Positions 1-8,377 of a stretch of DNA of 45,200 bases are shown here, in pieces. The notes beneath the pieces are model-generated. The model had not been told where the DNA came from. It did not search any database and was given only the letters and a program-made list of their open reading frames with translations. Source of the DNA: Candidatus Calescibacterium nevadense OTU 1 (GTDB taxonomy: Bacteria; Calescibacteriota; Calescibacteriia; Calescibacteriales; Calescibacteriaceae); assembly GCA_000494225.1 (NCBI GenBank), contig AWOA01000013.1, positions 24,685 to 69,884 of the forward strand, in the 5' to 3' direction. Numbering within the stretch: position 1 is the first letter of the stretch; every line of letters begins with the position of its first letter. Position numbers and translations under genes: made by a program.

Positions 1-185
1 ACTCCTCTAAAAATCATTATAACCTAATTTTTTTAATTGAACAAAAATTATTTTACAGGAAAAGTCTAAATAACGAAGTGCATGACTTTATTTTATTTTT
101 TCCCCAGTTCATAATAATAAAAAAAGTAAATGTAAAGAAAGAACCAAATATAAGTAAAATCAAATTTTTGAGAAATTAAGAAATC

Positions 186-1607
186 ATGAGAAATACTGAT
201 ATAAGAAAGAAGATAAAAATAAGAGCAGTAAGGATAATAAAAAGGATAAAATCTGCCTTCAAAAATCAAGATGCAATTTTAGTACTAAAACTTTCTGCAT
301 TAGCTGCCACATCATTAGCTTTATCTAACATTCACAATTTTTTTGGAACCATGATGGTTGGTCATGTAGGAGAGGATGCGGCAGAACAAATATCAGCTAT
401 GGGTATAGCACTTATAACTATGCTCACATTCTCCGCTCCCATGAATGCCTTTGGTTCATCTGCTCAATCTCTAATCTCACAACTTTGGGGGCAGGGAAAA
501 AGAAGAGATGCTTTCATTTCGTTCAAATCCGCAATTGTGACATCATTTGTGATAAGCCTGTTTATGTGTATATTAGTTCTTATATTTGGAGAATGGCTTA
601 TGCAAGTTATGTCCCCCTCTCAACAAGTAGCAAATTACGGTAAGAAATTTCTGTTCGTAAGGATATTAGGTTTACCTGCAACATCAGTAACTTTTGTAAT
701 GAGAGGATTATTTGATGCAATAGGTAAACCAGAAGAACATCTGAAATTCAACGCATATTCGACTTTGGTATGCATAGTTTTATCTTATCTTTTCATTTTC
801 GGAATCTTTTTCCCGAGAATGGAGCTTTACGGTTTTGCCCTTGCTTCAATAATATCCTCTTTCGTAGCAGCAATCCACGGCGCTTTTCTTATAAGACCAT
901 ACATAAAACAATACTTTTTACCCCAAGATATATCAGATATAAAATATAGAGAGGATATTCTAAAATTTGCATTAAAGAATTTAAAGATATCAATACCGGC
1001 ATTTCTTGCACAGTTTATAGCTTCTGTTAGTTTTCTCCTTTTCATCTGGTTCTCTGGCTTATCAGGTGTAGAACATCAAGCTATTTCATTCATACTGGTC
1101 AATATAATTGGTGTAATAATGCTCCCAGCTATGGCTATTGGGACATCACTTGCTGGTATGGTCGGAAGACTTATGGGACAAAACGAAACAAAAAGAGCCA
1201 AAAGAACATTTTCAGATATGATAATAATAATAGGGATAGCATCTTCCGTATTATCTTTACTTATGATACTCTTCCCCGAAACATCTATGAGGTTATTTTC
1301 AGCTCAAAAAGAAGTAATAGAAGAAGGGAAAAAAACAATATTAACTTTTTCCCCCTCCTTATTATTCATTTCACTTAGTATTTTGATAATAAATACGCTC
1401 ATAGGTGTGGGAGATACAAAATTTGTAGTTAAGGTTGAAGCAATACTTCACTTTTTCTTTTTCATACCTTCAATTTTTCTGTTTGGAACTATACTTAAAA
1501 GTAAATCAATTGTTTTGTGGCTAGTAATATCAACCTACTTTGCCATCTTATTTTTCACCATGCTTATAAGAATAATCTCTGGTAAATGGATGAAAAAACT
1601 TACATAG
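186..1607 (+). CDS. MATE-family multidrug/toxin exporter
   Basis: A 473-residue polytopic inner-membrane protein, the usual length for MATE (NorM/DinF-type) cation-coupled antiporters that export drugs or metabolites. The N-terminal 35 residues are strongly basic and cytoplasmic. About 12 hydrophobic segments follow in two similar halves, the first starting near residue 37 (LKLSALAATSLALSN) and the second near residue 275. Features typical of the family include MMVGHVGEDA near residue 57, GSSAQSLISQLWGQGK near residue 90 and, in the second half, GTSLAGMVGRLMGQ. The ATG at 186 has no Shine-Dalgarno site and follows A/T-rich sequence, so it may be leaderless. It is a single-gene unit facing a convergent small gene. 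Substrate cannot be told from sequence. The family call is firm. Confidence 0.9.
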   Translation: MRNTDIRKKIKIRAVRIIKRIKSAFKNQDAILVLKLSALAATSLALSNIHNFFGTMMVGHVGEDAAEQISAMGIALITMLTFSAPMNAFGSSAQSLISQLWGQGKRRDAFISFKSAIVTSFVISLFMCILVLIFGEWLMQVMSPSQQVANYGKKFLFVRILGLPATSVTFVMRGLFDAIGKPEEHLKFNAYSTLVCIVLSYLFIFGIFFPRMELYGFALASIISSFVAAIHGAFLIRPYIKQYFLPQDISDIKYREDILKFALKNLKISIPAFLAQFIASVSFLLFIWFSGLSGVEHQAISFILVNIIGVIMLPAMAIGTSLAGMVGRLMGQNETKRAKRTFSDMIIIIGIASSVLSLLMILFPETSMRLFSAQKEVIEEGKKTILTFSPSLLFISLSILIINTLIGVGDTKFVVKVEAILHFFFFIPSIFLFGTILKSKSIVLWLVISTYFAILFFTMLIRIISGKWMKKLT

Positions 1608-1614
1608 CTTACAA

Positions 1615-1628
1615 AAACTGATCAGTTT
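1615..1628. repeat. 14-bp perfect palindrome between convergent genes
   Basis: AAACTGATCAGTTT is a perfect palindrome just after the MATE stop codon, and it covers the stop codon of the opposite gene (TCA at 1622-1624 on the plus strand). It could be a minimal bidirectional terminator or a chance palindrome. There is no loop and no strong T-run, so a classical intrinsic terminator is unlikely. Confidence 0.4.
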
Positions 1629-2071
1629 GGTTTCTGTATTTTACCATTTATAAGGTAATCGGTAAAAATCGTTTCCGCTCCAAGAACTTTTTCTCTCAGC
1701 TCTCTTAAAATCTCACGTGCATCTTCGTCATCTTTTAATAATTTCTCACTTACTATAAGACATGAATCAATAAACTCAAGAAGATCTATTATCTTGACAA
1801 CCTTCTTCAACCTCAAAGAAAGTTCTTCATCAAAGAAGAATTCTTTCACACCATAATCTTCTGAATAATCCTTTTCATTTTCATCAGGAACCAAAACATC
1901 AGTTTCTTCGTCATATTCTGATTTAGTATAATCCTCATCGGATTTTCGGAAATCATAATGTCCATTTTCTTCATCCCGCTGGTAATCATCATCTTTGGAG
2001 AAAAACTCTTTACTAATATCATCCACTTTAAAATCATTTGTCTTATCCTTGAATTTTTTGCTTTCCTTCAT
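1622..2071 (-). CDS. small highly acidic hypothetical protein
   Basis: Not recognised. From the ATG at 2071 the product has 149 residues. That start is chosen because AGAGGTGA lies 7 bases upstream; an upstream in-frame start at 2125 would place the ribosome site inside the gene. The first ~85 residues are extremely rich in Asp, Glu, Lys and Tyr (DISKEFFSKDDDYQRDEE) and probably disordered. The last ~60 residues look like two amphipathic helices (LSLRLKKVVKIIDLLEFIDS, then ILRELREKVLGAETIF), possibly a dimerisation or docking module. There is no signal peptide or membrane segment. It is convergent with the MATE gene and divergent from the DUF1648-like gene. The good ribosome site and the ordered C-terminus make it a likely real gene; no function is proposed. 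Confidence 0.65.
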   Translation of the reverse strand: MKESKKFKDKTNDFKVDDISKEFFSKDDDYQRDEENGHYDFRKSDEDYTKSEYDEETDVLVPDENEKDYSEDYGVKEFFFDEELSLRLKKVVKIIDLLEFIDSCLIVSEKLLKDDEDAREILRELREKVLGAETIFTDYLINGKIQKPN

Positions 2072-2149
2072 ATGTTCTTCACCTCTTTTCTTATTCTTTC
2101 GGAAAAAACCTATTTTTTTTAACAAAGCTCATAAAAAATTTCCTTGAAG

Positions 2150-2680
2150 ATGGAAAAAGTAAATTTCAATTCTCGTAGTTTGAAATATGAAGAGAAAAAA
2201 CACTACCAGAGAAGAATAAGAATTTTTCAGGTTCTCTCGCATGTGACAATATTTCTGATGTGGGCAAAAGCAACTCTATCCTATTTAGATTTTCCAGAAC
2301 AAATTCCCTTGAGTTTCGGAATTGAAGGTAGGCCCACCCTATATGGGGACAAAATTTTCATCTTTATTCTATGCTTTTCTCTCTCAGTCATACCACAGGT
2401 CATATCTCTAATCACATTTTCCAGAAAAAAAATTGCAAGAAAAAGAAGAATCAAAAATGAGCTCATTGACGGCTACTTTATACCAATTGTTGAAACAAAC
2501 TTTTTTATCTCAGTGTATATGCTTATAGTGTTCCAGGGTCTGATCTTCGGGATAAAGGAAGGGAAATTACCTTTCTGGTTTTTCCCATTTTTGCTCTTAG
2601 CTCCAATCATCATAAGTGCATACTTTGTGATAAGAACAATCATTACACTATATAAAATCTCAATCAATAAGCAAGAGTAA
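2150..2680 (+). CDS. DUF1648-like small integral membrane protein
   Basis: A 176-residue protein with a basic N-terminus (about 30 residues) and four predicted membrane helices near residues 30-45, 68-90, 120-138 and 142-165. The loop after helix 1, LDFPEQIPLSFGIEGRP followed by YGDK, matches the signature of the DUF1648 family (proline-rich PEQIP, then a small-residue stretch ending in G-x-K), found in SdpI-like and predicted regulator membrane proteins. The ATG at 2150 is preferred; a TTG at 2144 is also in frame. Neither has a ribosome-binding site. It is divergent from the acidic-protein gene with a 78-bp spacer. Role unknown; the domain assignment rests on the motif only. Confidence 0.65.
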   Translation: MEKVNFNSRSLKYEEKKHYQRRIRIFQVLSHVTIFLMWAKATLSYLDFPEQIPLSFGIEGRPTLYGDKIFIFILCFSLSVIPQVISLITFSRKKIARKRRIKNELIDGYFIPIVETNFFISVYMLIVFQGLIFGIKEGKLPFWFFPFLLLAPIIISAYFVIRTIITLYKISINKQE

Positions 2681-2719
2681 AGAATAAATAAAGCATGTAG
2701 ATTTATTTATAATCTCATG

Positions 2720-2767
2720 TCCCAAAAGTTTGTTTTCTGAATATCCCAAAAGTTTGTTTTCTGAATA
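2720..2767. repeat. perfect 24-bp tandem duplication
   Basis: The unit TCCCAAAAGTTTGTTTTC plus TGAATA occurs twice back to back (2720-2743 and 2744-2767) with no mismatch, in the spacer between the convergent DUF1648-like and esterase genes. It resembles a recent slippage duplication. Confidence 0.9.
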
Positions 2768-2786
2768 CTGCATTATAACGATAAGC

Positions 2787-3857
2787 TTATCTTATTGAAC
2801 TTTCCTTGAAGAAATTCCATATCAGCTGGTTTGCGTCTAAATCTCTGCTTGTTTTTCCAATAATACTTTCTGGAAGATATTGCAAACCTCCCGGCCATGT
2901 GTGCCCTCCACCCTCAATAGTATATAAAATTACCTTTACTCCATCTTTACATTGATTATATATTTCTTTTTTAACCCTTGTTCCATCAGATGTCTCTTTA
3001 TCTTGCTCCCAGCCCATTTGAGGATATAATTTACAACCATTAATTTTTGTCCAGAAACTTATAGTATCTTGAGCAGATAAAACCTTTCCCCTTTTCCTTC
3101 CCCCAGCTTCTACATATCCTCCATTATATGGAACCAACGGGTCATCTGTGCCCATAATAATCAGAAGTGATACAGGTTTTTGAGGAGTGCACGAAGAGGT
3201 TATATCTTCTGGCATAAGACCAGCAACAGGTGCAACAGCTGTAATTTTTTGTGAAAGTTCACAAGCTAACCGAAAAGACATCATAGCTCCGTTTGAAATA
3301 CCCGTAACGAAAATCCTCTTCAAGTCAATATTGAAATCCAACGCGAGGTGATCAATTAGAGAAGATATAAAACCAACGTCGTCAATATTTTCTTTGTGAG
3401 CTATGGACCAATTCTCCATACCTTTTCTCCCATCATTCCAGTGCCTACTATACGCTTCAGGATAAACAACAATAAATCCTTCCATTTCAGCAAGGGAATT
3501 AAAACCTTCATTGGTTAATTCAATCATACGATCCGGTGTCCCCCCTCCTCCATGAAGAACAAAAAGAAGTGGCATATTTTTATTACTGTCAAATGACTTC
3601 GGAACGTAAATAATGTAAGATCTTTCTAATCCTCCGAATGTGATAGAATCAGAAGTAAGCCCACCAACAAATTTTCCTCCCTCATCTACAATTTCATCAG
3701 AATCATTCGTTTGAGCAATTTTTTTCTTACAACCGATTATAAAAAAATGAGAAAATATGATAAGTAATAATACAAAAGTAAAGAAGGGATAATAAAAATT
3801 TTTACTTCCGTCATCGCGTATGGACAACTTCTCCGTCCATTTTGTCCCTTTGAACAT
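2787..3857 (-). CDS. lipoprotein PHB-depolymerase/feruloyl-esterase-type hydrolase
   Basis: An alpha/beta-hydrolase of the esterase PHB depolymerase family (LpqC/feruloyl-esterase-like), predicted to cleave carboxylic esters outside the cytoplasm. Visible landmarks in order are a hydrophobic segment ending in a lipobox-like FIIGC, the oxyanion-hole run LHGGGG, the nucleophile elbow GISNGAMMS (Ser), the acid site MGTDDPLVPY (Asp) and the histidine site EGGGHTWPGG. Start is uncertain: the ATG at 3857 gives 356 residues, and 3878 or 3947 are alternatives. All candidates overlap the end of the preceding gene (by 47 bp with the start used here), implying translational coupling. It is the last gene of the leftward set that contains two FAD oxidoreductases, so its substrate may be an ester made or used by that pathway. 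Confidence 0.85.
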   Translation of the reverse strand: MFKGTKWTEKLSIRDDGSKNFYYPFFTFVLLLIIFSHFFIIGCKKKIAQTNDSDEIVDEGGKFVGGLTSDSITFGGLERSYIIYVPKSFDSNKNMPLLFVLHGGGGTPDRMIELTNEGFNSLAEMEGFIVVYPEAYSRHWNDGRKGMENWSIAHKENIDDVGFISSLIDHLALDFNIDLKRIFVTGISNGAMMSFRLACELSQKITAVAPVAGLMPEDITSSCTPQKPVSLLIIMGTDDPLVPYNGGYVEAGGRKRGKVLSAQDTISFWTKINGCKLYPQMGWEQDKETSDGTRVKKEIYNQCKDGVKVILYTIEGGGHTWPGGLQYLPESIIGKTSRDLDANQLIWNFFKESSIR

Positions 3858-4710
3858 CTCCTCTATTATAAACTTCATAAAGCTTCTTTCTCGTAAAGAC
3901 AAATTTGGCAATAAAATGAAGAAGGTAAAAAAGTAAGGAAAAAGCATATTTTATTTTCTTTGGATGCAGTAAGAAATAAACAAACTCATAAGATAACCCA
4001 AGTTTCAACATTGAAACAAAATCTTCCGGCCCCATAGTCATAGTATAAATCCATACAACAGGAGGTAATGTCTTTCCGTGCAGGACCAAAGTATCTCCTT
4101 TATCTTCAGGTTTTTCTTCACCGCATGGAATAACGATATGACTTCTCCTTCCCAACCCTTTTGACCAAAAAATCATTCCTCCCTGATAAATATTTTGCTT
4201 TGGTACAGGTTTTTCAAGACTTATTTTTTGATTTGAATTCGTTTCTTCTTTTCCCTCATCATCAGGTGATATATCGCTTCCATTTTGGGAAGTGTCATCT
4301 AATTTACTTTCCGATCGTGCACCCCTATATTCACCCTCAATAATCTTTGCAATTACTTCATCATATACAAATTCAGATTTCTTGCGAGAAAATATTTTCA
4401 AGATTTTTACAATAAGTACTTTTGGAGTTATGATGAAAAGAGTTTTTGCAAGGTTCAAAATCACAAATTTTACTAACTTGAACCCCAAATTTCTTTTGAG
4501 GAACAAAATAATAACTTTATTTTGAGCCATAAACCTTATAAACCTTACCATATCTTCCGGGAAAAGGAAGATCTTATAGGGCCAATTTACTTTTCCTTCG
4601 ACAATCCTACCACGAACGAGGACATAATCTGGTGAGACAGAAACACTCTCTGCCTTATCAAGATAGAAAGGCAATATGAGTTTTCCTAAACCTTTTGACC
4701 AAAGCCTCAT
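3811..4710 (-). CDS. internally duplicated membrane-associated protein of unknown family
   Basis: Not recognised. The 299-residue product is a tandem duplication of one module. WSKGLG occurs at residues 4-9 and 182-187, and PED[M/F]V at 51-55 and 228-232, a constant offset of about 177. Each module has a short beta-rich part with a K/RG-x-GK-type element, the PED motif, then one or two hydrophobic helices ending in basic residues. A Ser/Asp/Gln-rich linker (residues ~132-176) separates them. This suggests a membrane-anchored two-domain protein. The start at 4710 has an excellent GGAGGTGA site. It sits 83 bp after the FAD oxidoreductase gene and its 3' end overlaps the esterase gene, so it is part of the flavoenzyme set. 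Confidence 0.8.
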   Translation of the reverse strand: MRLWSKGLGKLILPFYLDKAESVSVSPDYVLVRGRIVEGKVNWPYKIFLFPEDMVRFIRFMAQNKVIILFLKRNLGFKLVKFVILNLAKTLFIITPKVLIVKILKIFSRKKSEFVYDEVIAKIIEGEYRGARSESKLDDTSQNGSDISPDDEGKEETNSNQKISLEKPVPKQNIYQGGMIFWSKGLGRRSHIVIPCGEEKPEDKGDTLVLHGKTLPPVVWIYTMTMGPEDFVSMLKLGLSYEFVYFLLHPKKIKYAFSLLFYLLHFIAKFVFTRKKLYEVYNRGDVQRDKMDGEVVHTR

Positions 4711-4793
4711 TTTAATTCACCTCCTTGATAAAAATTCATCAAACTATACCATCAATACACCGCATTGTATATATAAATATCCATCATAAATAC

Positions 4794-6419
4794 TCATAAA
4801 TAGCCTCTTTTTTTTGCCTCCTTTACAGTCGGATGCTCTTCCCATTTGAAATCAACTCCGAGGTCTTCACATACTACTTTTGCACAATTGTAGCCAGGTC
4901 CCAAAATTACCATACCTCCGGGATGAACCGAAGCTCCGGCGACATAAAAACCCTCAATAGGAGTTCTGTAAGACGAACAATCAGGAGAAGGTCTGTTATA
5001 TCCCATCTGCAAAGAAGTATAAGCTCCATGCTTTATTGATCCTCTTTTCATCGTAAGAGTGTGATTTTCTATATCAAGAGGAGACCAGCTTAATTCAACT
5101 ATGATTGAAGATTCAGCTATATCTGGAGAGTAAGAAGCCCAAAACTCAAAGGATTTCTTTGCAACCTCTTTTTTGAGCTCATATGTCCAGGTAGTTTTTG
5201 TCCCATTCGTTTTTACTTCGTATGGTGCCCACATCTCCCACCTCAAAAGATGATGCTGAGCATAAGGAACGTGACTTGGAACCAAAAGTGGATCAAAAAT
5301 GGAAAGACAGCTTCCGTGTCCTTTGATCTGAATTTTCCCTTCTTCGCAATCCTTTATATGAGATAAAACATCATCTTCATTTTCATATCCCATAACAACA
5401 TTTAAAAACTCAGAAACTCCATCCGGATAACCTGGATACAAAGGATTTTTACCTGCAATTCCGCGATGTGAAATAAATAAAGATAACCTCTCCCATTCCC
5501 ATCTTTCCGCAGAATCTTTGAGATCTTCCATAAATTCCTCTTCATAATCACTCAGGAGTTCAAGGAAGTTTTGTTCTGGGTTCAGAGTGCTGATCACAAC
5601 TTTTGCTTTTATTTCCGTTCCATCTTCAAGAATAACTCCACGGACCCGCGAACCCTCAAATATAACTTTTTTGACTTGCGAAGCAGTTATAACATGCCCA
5701 CCAGAGAACTCAACAACTCTCCTCAAAGAAGAAGCAAGATGATGCGTTCCCCCTTTTACCAAAGCAGAATTCAAAACTCGCAGAACATAGATGGGAACAA
5801 GGAAACCTATGACCTCATCCGGTTCAAGTCCGAACATACAATTTATGTAAAGGAGAGCTCCTCTGATGCGTGAATTTTTAAATCCATAATGGTCTATAAC
5901 TTCAAGAGGAGTCATTTCAGAGATCTCGGCTATTTTTCTTCCAAGTTCATCTGATTTTTGAAGTTTCTCCGTCTGCTCTACTGGATCAAGAGGTGGAAGA
6001 TATGTAGCTGGGAACAAGAATTTTTCAAACATTTCCTCAAACTCACTCCACATTTTTTTGAATTTCTCTGCATCTTCTGATGAGAACTGAGATATAGATT
6101 CAGCCGATTTTTGTGGATCTGTAAATAGCATTAAAGCTTTTTTATCTTTAAACAAAAAAGCCATTTGTTTTTCCGGTCTTATGAATTTTACCCCCCAGTC
6201 TTCAAGACCGAGGTCTTTGTAAGGTGGCATAAGCTCCGCAAGGAGCATATATGTTGCGTGATGATTGAGTTTAAAACCACATATTTCCTGCGTCACAAGT
6301 CCTCCACCAGTTTCAGGAAGTCTCTCTATAACTGCGGTTTTTAGACCCGCCTTTTGTAAATAAGCTGCTGCCGTAAGCCCATTTGGCCCAGCCCCAATAA
6401 CTACCACATCATATTCCAT
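4794..6419 (-). CDS. phytoene-desaturase-like FAD oxidoreductase (copy A)
   Basis: A 541-residue flavoprotein of the NAD(P)/FAD-dependent, CrtI/phytoene desaturase-like superfamily, which oxidises, reduces or isomerises C-C bonds in hydrophobic substrates. The N-terminus has the Rossmann motif GAGPNG (residues 9-14), then the ERLPETGGG segment that contacts FAD. The C-terminus has the second FAD-binding stretch [20 protein letters not shown]. Most similar in the window to copy D (12712-14382): both carry RGSIKHG-Y, QMGY-RPS and CSS-RTPI before the C-terminal FAD motif. The start at 6419 has GGAGGTGA 7 bases upstream, preceded by a polypurine leader. It is the third gene of the leftward set. 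Substrate unknown; a carotenoid role is not supported by any neighbouring phytoene synthase. Confidence 0.88.
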   Translation of the reverse strand: MEYDVVVIGAGPNGLTAAAYLQKAGLKTAVIERLPETGGGLVTQEICGFKLNHHATYMLLAELMPPYKDLGLEDWGVKFIRPEKQMAFLFKDKKALMLFTDPQKSAESISQFSSEDAEKFKKMWSEFEEMFEKFLFPATYLPPLDPVEQTEKLQKSDELGRKIAEISEMTPLEVIDHYGFKNSRIRGALLYINCMFGLEPDEVIGFLVPIYVLRVLNSALVKGGTHHLASSLRRVVEFSGGHVITASQVKKVIFEGSRVRGVILEDGTEIKAKVVISTLNPEQNFLELLSDYEEEFMEDLKDSAERWEWERLSLFISHRGIAGKNPLYPGYPDGVSEFLNVVMGYENEDDVLSHIKDCEEGKIQIKGHGSCLSIFDPLLVPSHVPYAQHHLLRWEMWAPYEVKTNGTKTTWTYELKKEVAKKSFEFWASYSPDIAESSIIVELSWSPLDIENHTLTMKRGSIKHGAYTSLQMGYNRPSPDCSSYRTPIEGFYVAGASVHPGGMVILGPGYNCAKVVCEDLGVDFKWEEHPTVKEAKKRGYL

Positions 6420-6424
6420 AACCT

Positions 6425-6515
6425 TTCACCTCCTTCTTTCCTTCTTCTTTCCTTTCTTTTTATTCCTTCTTTTCTTTTTTTTATCTTTTTATCTCCTATT
6501 TTTTATTTCTATCTA
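6425..6515 (-). other. polypurine leader upstream of FAD oxidoreductase A
   Basis: Read on the minus strand, the ~90 bases before the copy-A ribosome site are almost only A and G, broken by a few T/C. No reading frame with a start is evident. It could be an unstructured translational enhancer or an mRNA binding site, or a low-complexity expansion. A similar tract precedes the paralogous copy D. Confidence 0.6.
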
Positions 6516-6579
6516 CCATTTGGTAGAAAATTTTCTCTATTTTTATTTTAATAATTATTTCTACTTTTTCAACAAAAAA

Positions 6580-8226
6580 TCATACTTTTTTGAGCTCTGG
6601 AAGTTTTCTCAAAAAGTACTCATAAGGTTTCCACCTCCACCACTCTTGCTTTTGTTTTATATTCAGGTCTTCCGCAACACATGTAGCTGCAACATAACCA
6701 CTTCCAAGATGAGTCAGAGAAGCAGGCCATATTCCATTTGAGAAATAAAGTCCTTGAATTTTAGAACGAGGAGGAATTCTTCCAGTATACCACTGAGGAC
6801 CTGAAACATCTCCTCCTAACTCATGTCCATAAATAGCAGATGGATTTCTCCTCCAATTATCAATAGGAGTAAAGAACATACTATCGACAAGATTTGTCTT
6901 GAAACCAGAAATTAACCTGTCCAAAAGCTCTATATGCCCTTGATGAATTTTTCCGACGAACTCTCTATCATCCCATCTTTCTTTTCCTCCGTACCTTCTG
7001 AGATTTATAGGGTATTCCATCTCAAATACAAGCACATGATAACCTAACTTACTTCTTGATGGATCCACTGCCGATAGGTTATACATTTCTGCAATATCTC
7101 CGATAACATCCATAACTTCTTCATTTTTCATTTTTTGCACAGAAATTTTCGCATGCTCCCAAGAATCGTAAGCTCTGAGGGGGAAAGGAACTTTTGATAT
7201 ATCTTTATTCCAAGATTCAGATTTCCATCTTATATTTCCTTTTATAAGAAAGTAAGAAGTAAATGCACAATGACCAGTCATATCCCAATCTTTCATCTTC
7301 TCAAAAAGTTCAGGATCTTCCCTTTTGAGCAAATCTTGATCTATTATCTCCAAGGATATAGGAGGGCTCGTATGCATTACAACTATATCTGATTCAAACT
7401 CCTTCTGGGTATATGGAGTGTTTTCATCAAGAAACACCCTAAAACCTCCTCCCTCTTTTTTTTCTACTTTTTTTACTCCCGCATTAAGAAGTAAAGTTCC
7501 CCCGTGATATTTAAAGCATCTTACAAGCGAATGAGCAAAAGTATGCATACCACCGCGAGGTACTCCAATCATAATAGTGAAAGCAAGAGCAAGCATGACC
7601 GCACCCTCACCTTTTTCAGCCGGGTCTCCAAAAACTGCTATATCCGCCGCACCAAAAGCAGCAGTTTTTATCCATTCACTCTCATAAAGTAGGTCAAGCA
7701 TCTCAAATGCGTTCATAGTTTTAAAGTCATAAGGAGTAAATCCAAAGTATTTTGATAGATCCCACAAGAAATCCTCTTTCTCTTCTTCGGCAGGGGAAAA
7801 TACAGCTTCTTTCAGGATATCAGGGATATTTGGAGCTATGCGAGATGTTATTTCAAGAAAAGTTTTTCCATCTTTTTCAGAAAATTTAGAAATTGCCTCC
7901 GCGGCTTTGCTCGGTATAGCATACCAGACAAGGTTCTTATCTTCCCATACTGTTCCTGCGGGAGCTGTTGCGAATATGAGGTCAAATCCGAATTTATCAA
8001 GTTCAAGGTCTCCCCAGACTGGGCTCATAGGTAAAAAGCATACACCTGCGTGCGTATCTACCGGTATTCCTCCACCGAAAATATCTTCCGTTAAAGCGAA
8101 AGGAGCGATTTCATTTCTCTTTTCCAGAACAAGGGTTTTGAGACCTGATTTTTGGAGATATGAAGCAGCTGTTATTCCATTTATTCCTGCACCTACAACT
8201 ATGACATCATATTTTTTGTTCATCAT
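6580..8226 (-). CDS. phytoene-desaturase-like FAD oxidoreductase (copy B)
   Basis: A 548-residue FAD-dependent oxidoreductase of the CrtI-like superfamily. The N-terminal dinucleotide motif is GAGING (residues 12-17). A mid-protein GGMHTFAHSLVRC segment (substrate/FAD domain boundary) is shared with copies C and E. The C-terminal FAD-proximal stretch is LYFSNGIWPASLTHLGSGY, followed by AEDLNIKQ and a Trp-rich tail (EWWRWKPYEYF). The PGG motif seen in copies A, C and D is absent here, as in copy E, so copies B and E may differ in cofactor or substrate geometry. No ribosome site is visible at the 8226 ATG, although the gene probably follows the lipoprotein gene 151 bp upstream in the same set; it may have its own promoter. 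Confidence 0.87.
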   Translation of the reverse strand: MMNKKYDVIVVGAGINGITAASYLQKSGLKTLVLEKRNEIAPFALTEDIFGGGIPVDTHAGVCFLPMSPVWGDLELDKFGFDLIFATAPAGTVWEDKNLVWYAIPSKAAEAISKFSEKDGKTFLEITSRIAPNIPDILKEAVFSPAEEEKEDFLWDLSKYFGFTPYDFKTMNAFEMLDLLYESEWIKTAAFGAADIAVFGDPAEKGEGAVMLALAFTIMIGVPRGGMHTFAHSLVRCFKYHGGTLLLNAGVKKVEKKEGGGFRVFLDENTPYTQKEFESDIVVMHTSPPISLEIIDQDLLKREDPELFEKMKDWDMTGHCAFTSYFLIKGNIRWKSESWNKDISKVPFPLRAYDSWEHAKISVQKMKNEEVMDVIGDIAEMYNLSAVDPSRSKLGYHVLVFEMEYPINLRRYGGKERWDDREFVGKIHQGHIELLDRLISGFKTNLVDSMFFTPIDNWRRNPSAIYGHELGGDVSGPQWYTGRIPPRSKIQGLYFSNGIWPASLTHLGSGYVAATCVAEDLNIKQKQEWWRWKPYEYFLRKLPELKKV

Positions 8227-8326
8227 AATATAAAGTATTAATGAAAACTTTATACTTTGTGTAAAAAACGAAAATTTTTCATAAAAATATGAATTTATAT
8301 TTTACTGAAAGGAATTTCTATATAAA

Positions 8327-8354
8327 ATGATTTCCTACTTATGATTTCCTACTT
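8327..8354. repeat. perfect 14-bp tandem duplication
   Basis: ATGATTTCCTACTT is present twice head to tail (8327-8340, 8341-8354) in the spacer between the lipoprotein gene and FAD oxidoreductase B. It belongs to a series of two-copy tandem duplications in this window. Confidence 0.9.
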
Positions 8355-8377
8355 ACAAATTTTTCCCAAAATTCGGC

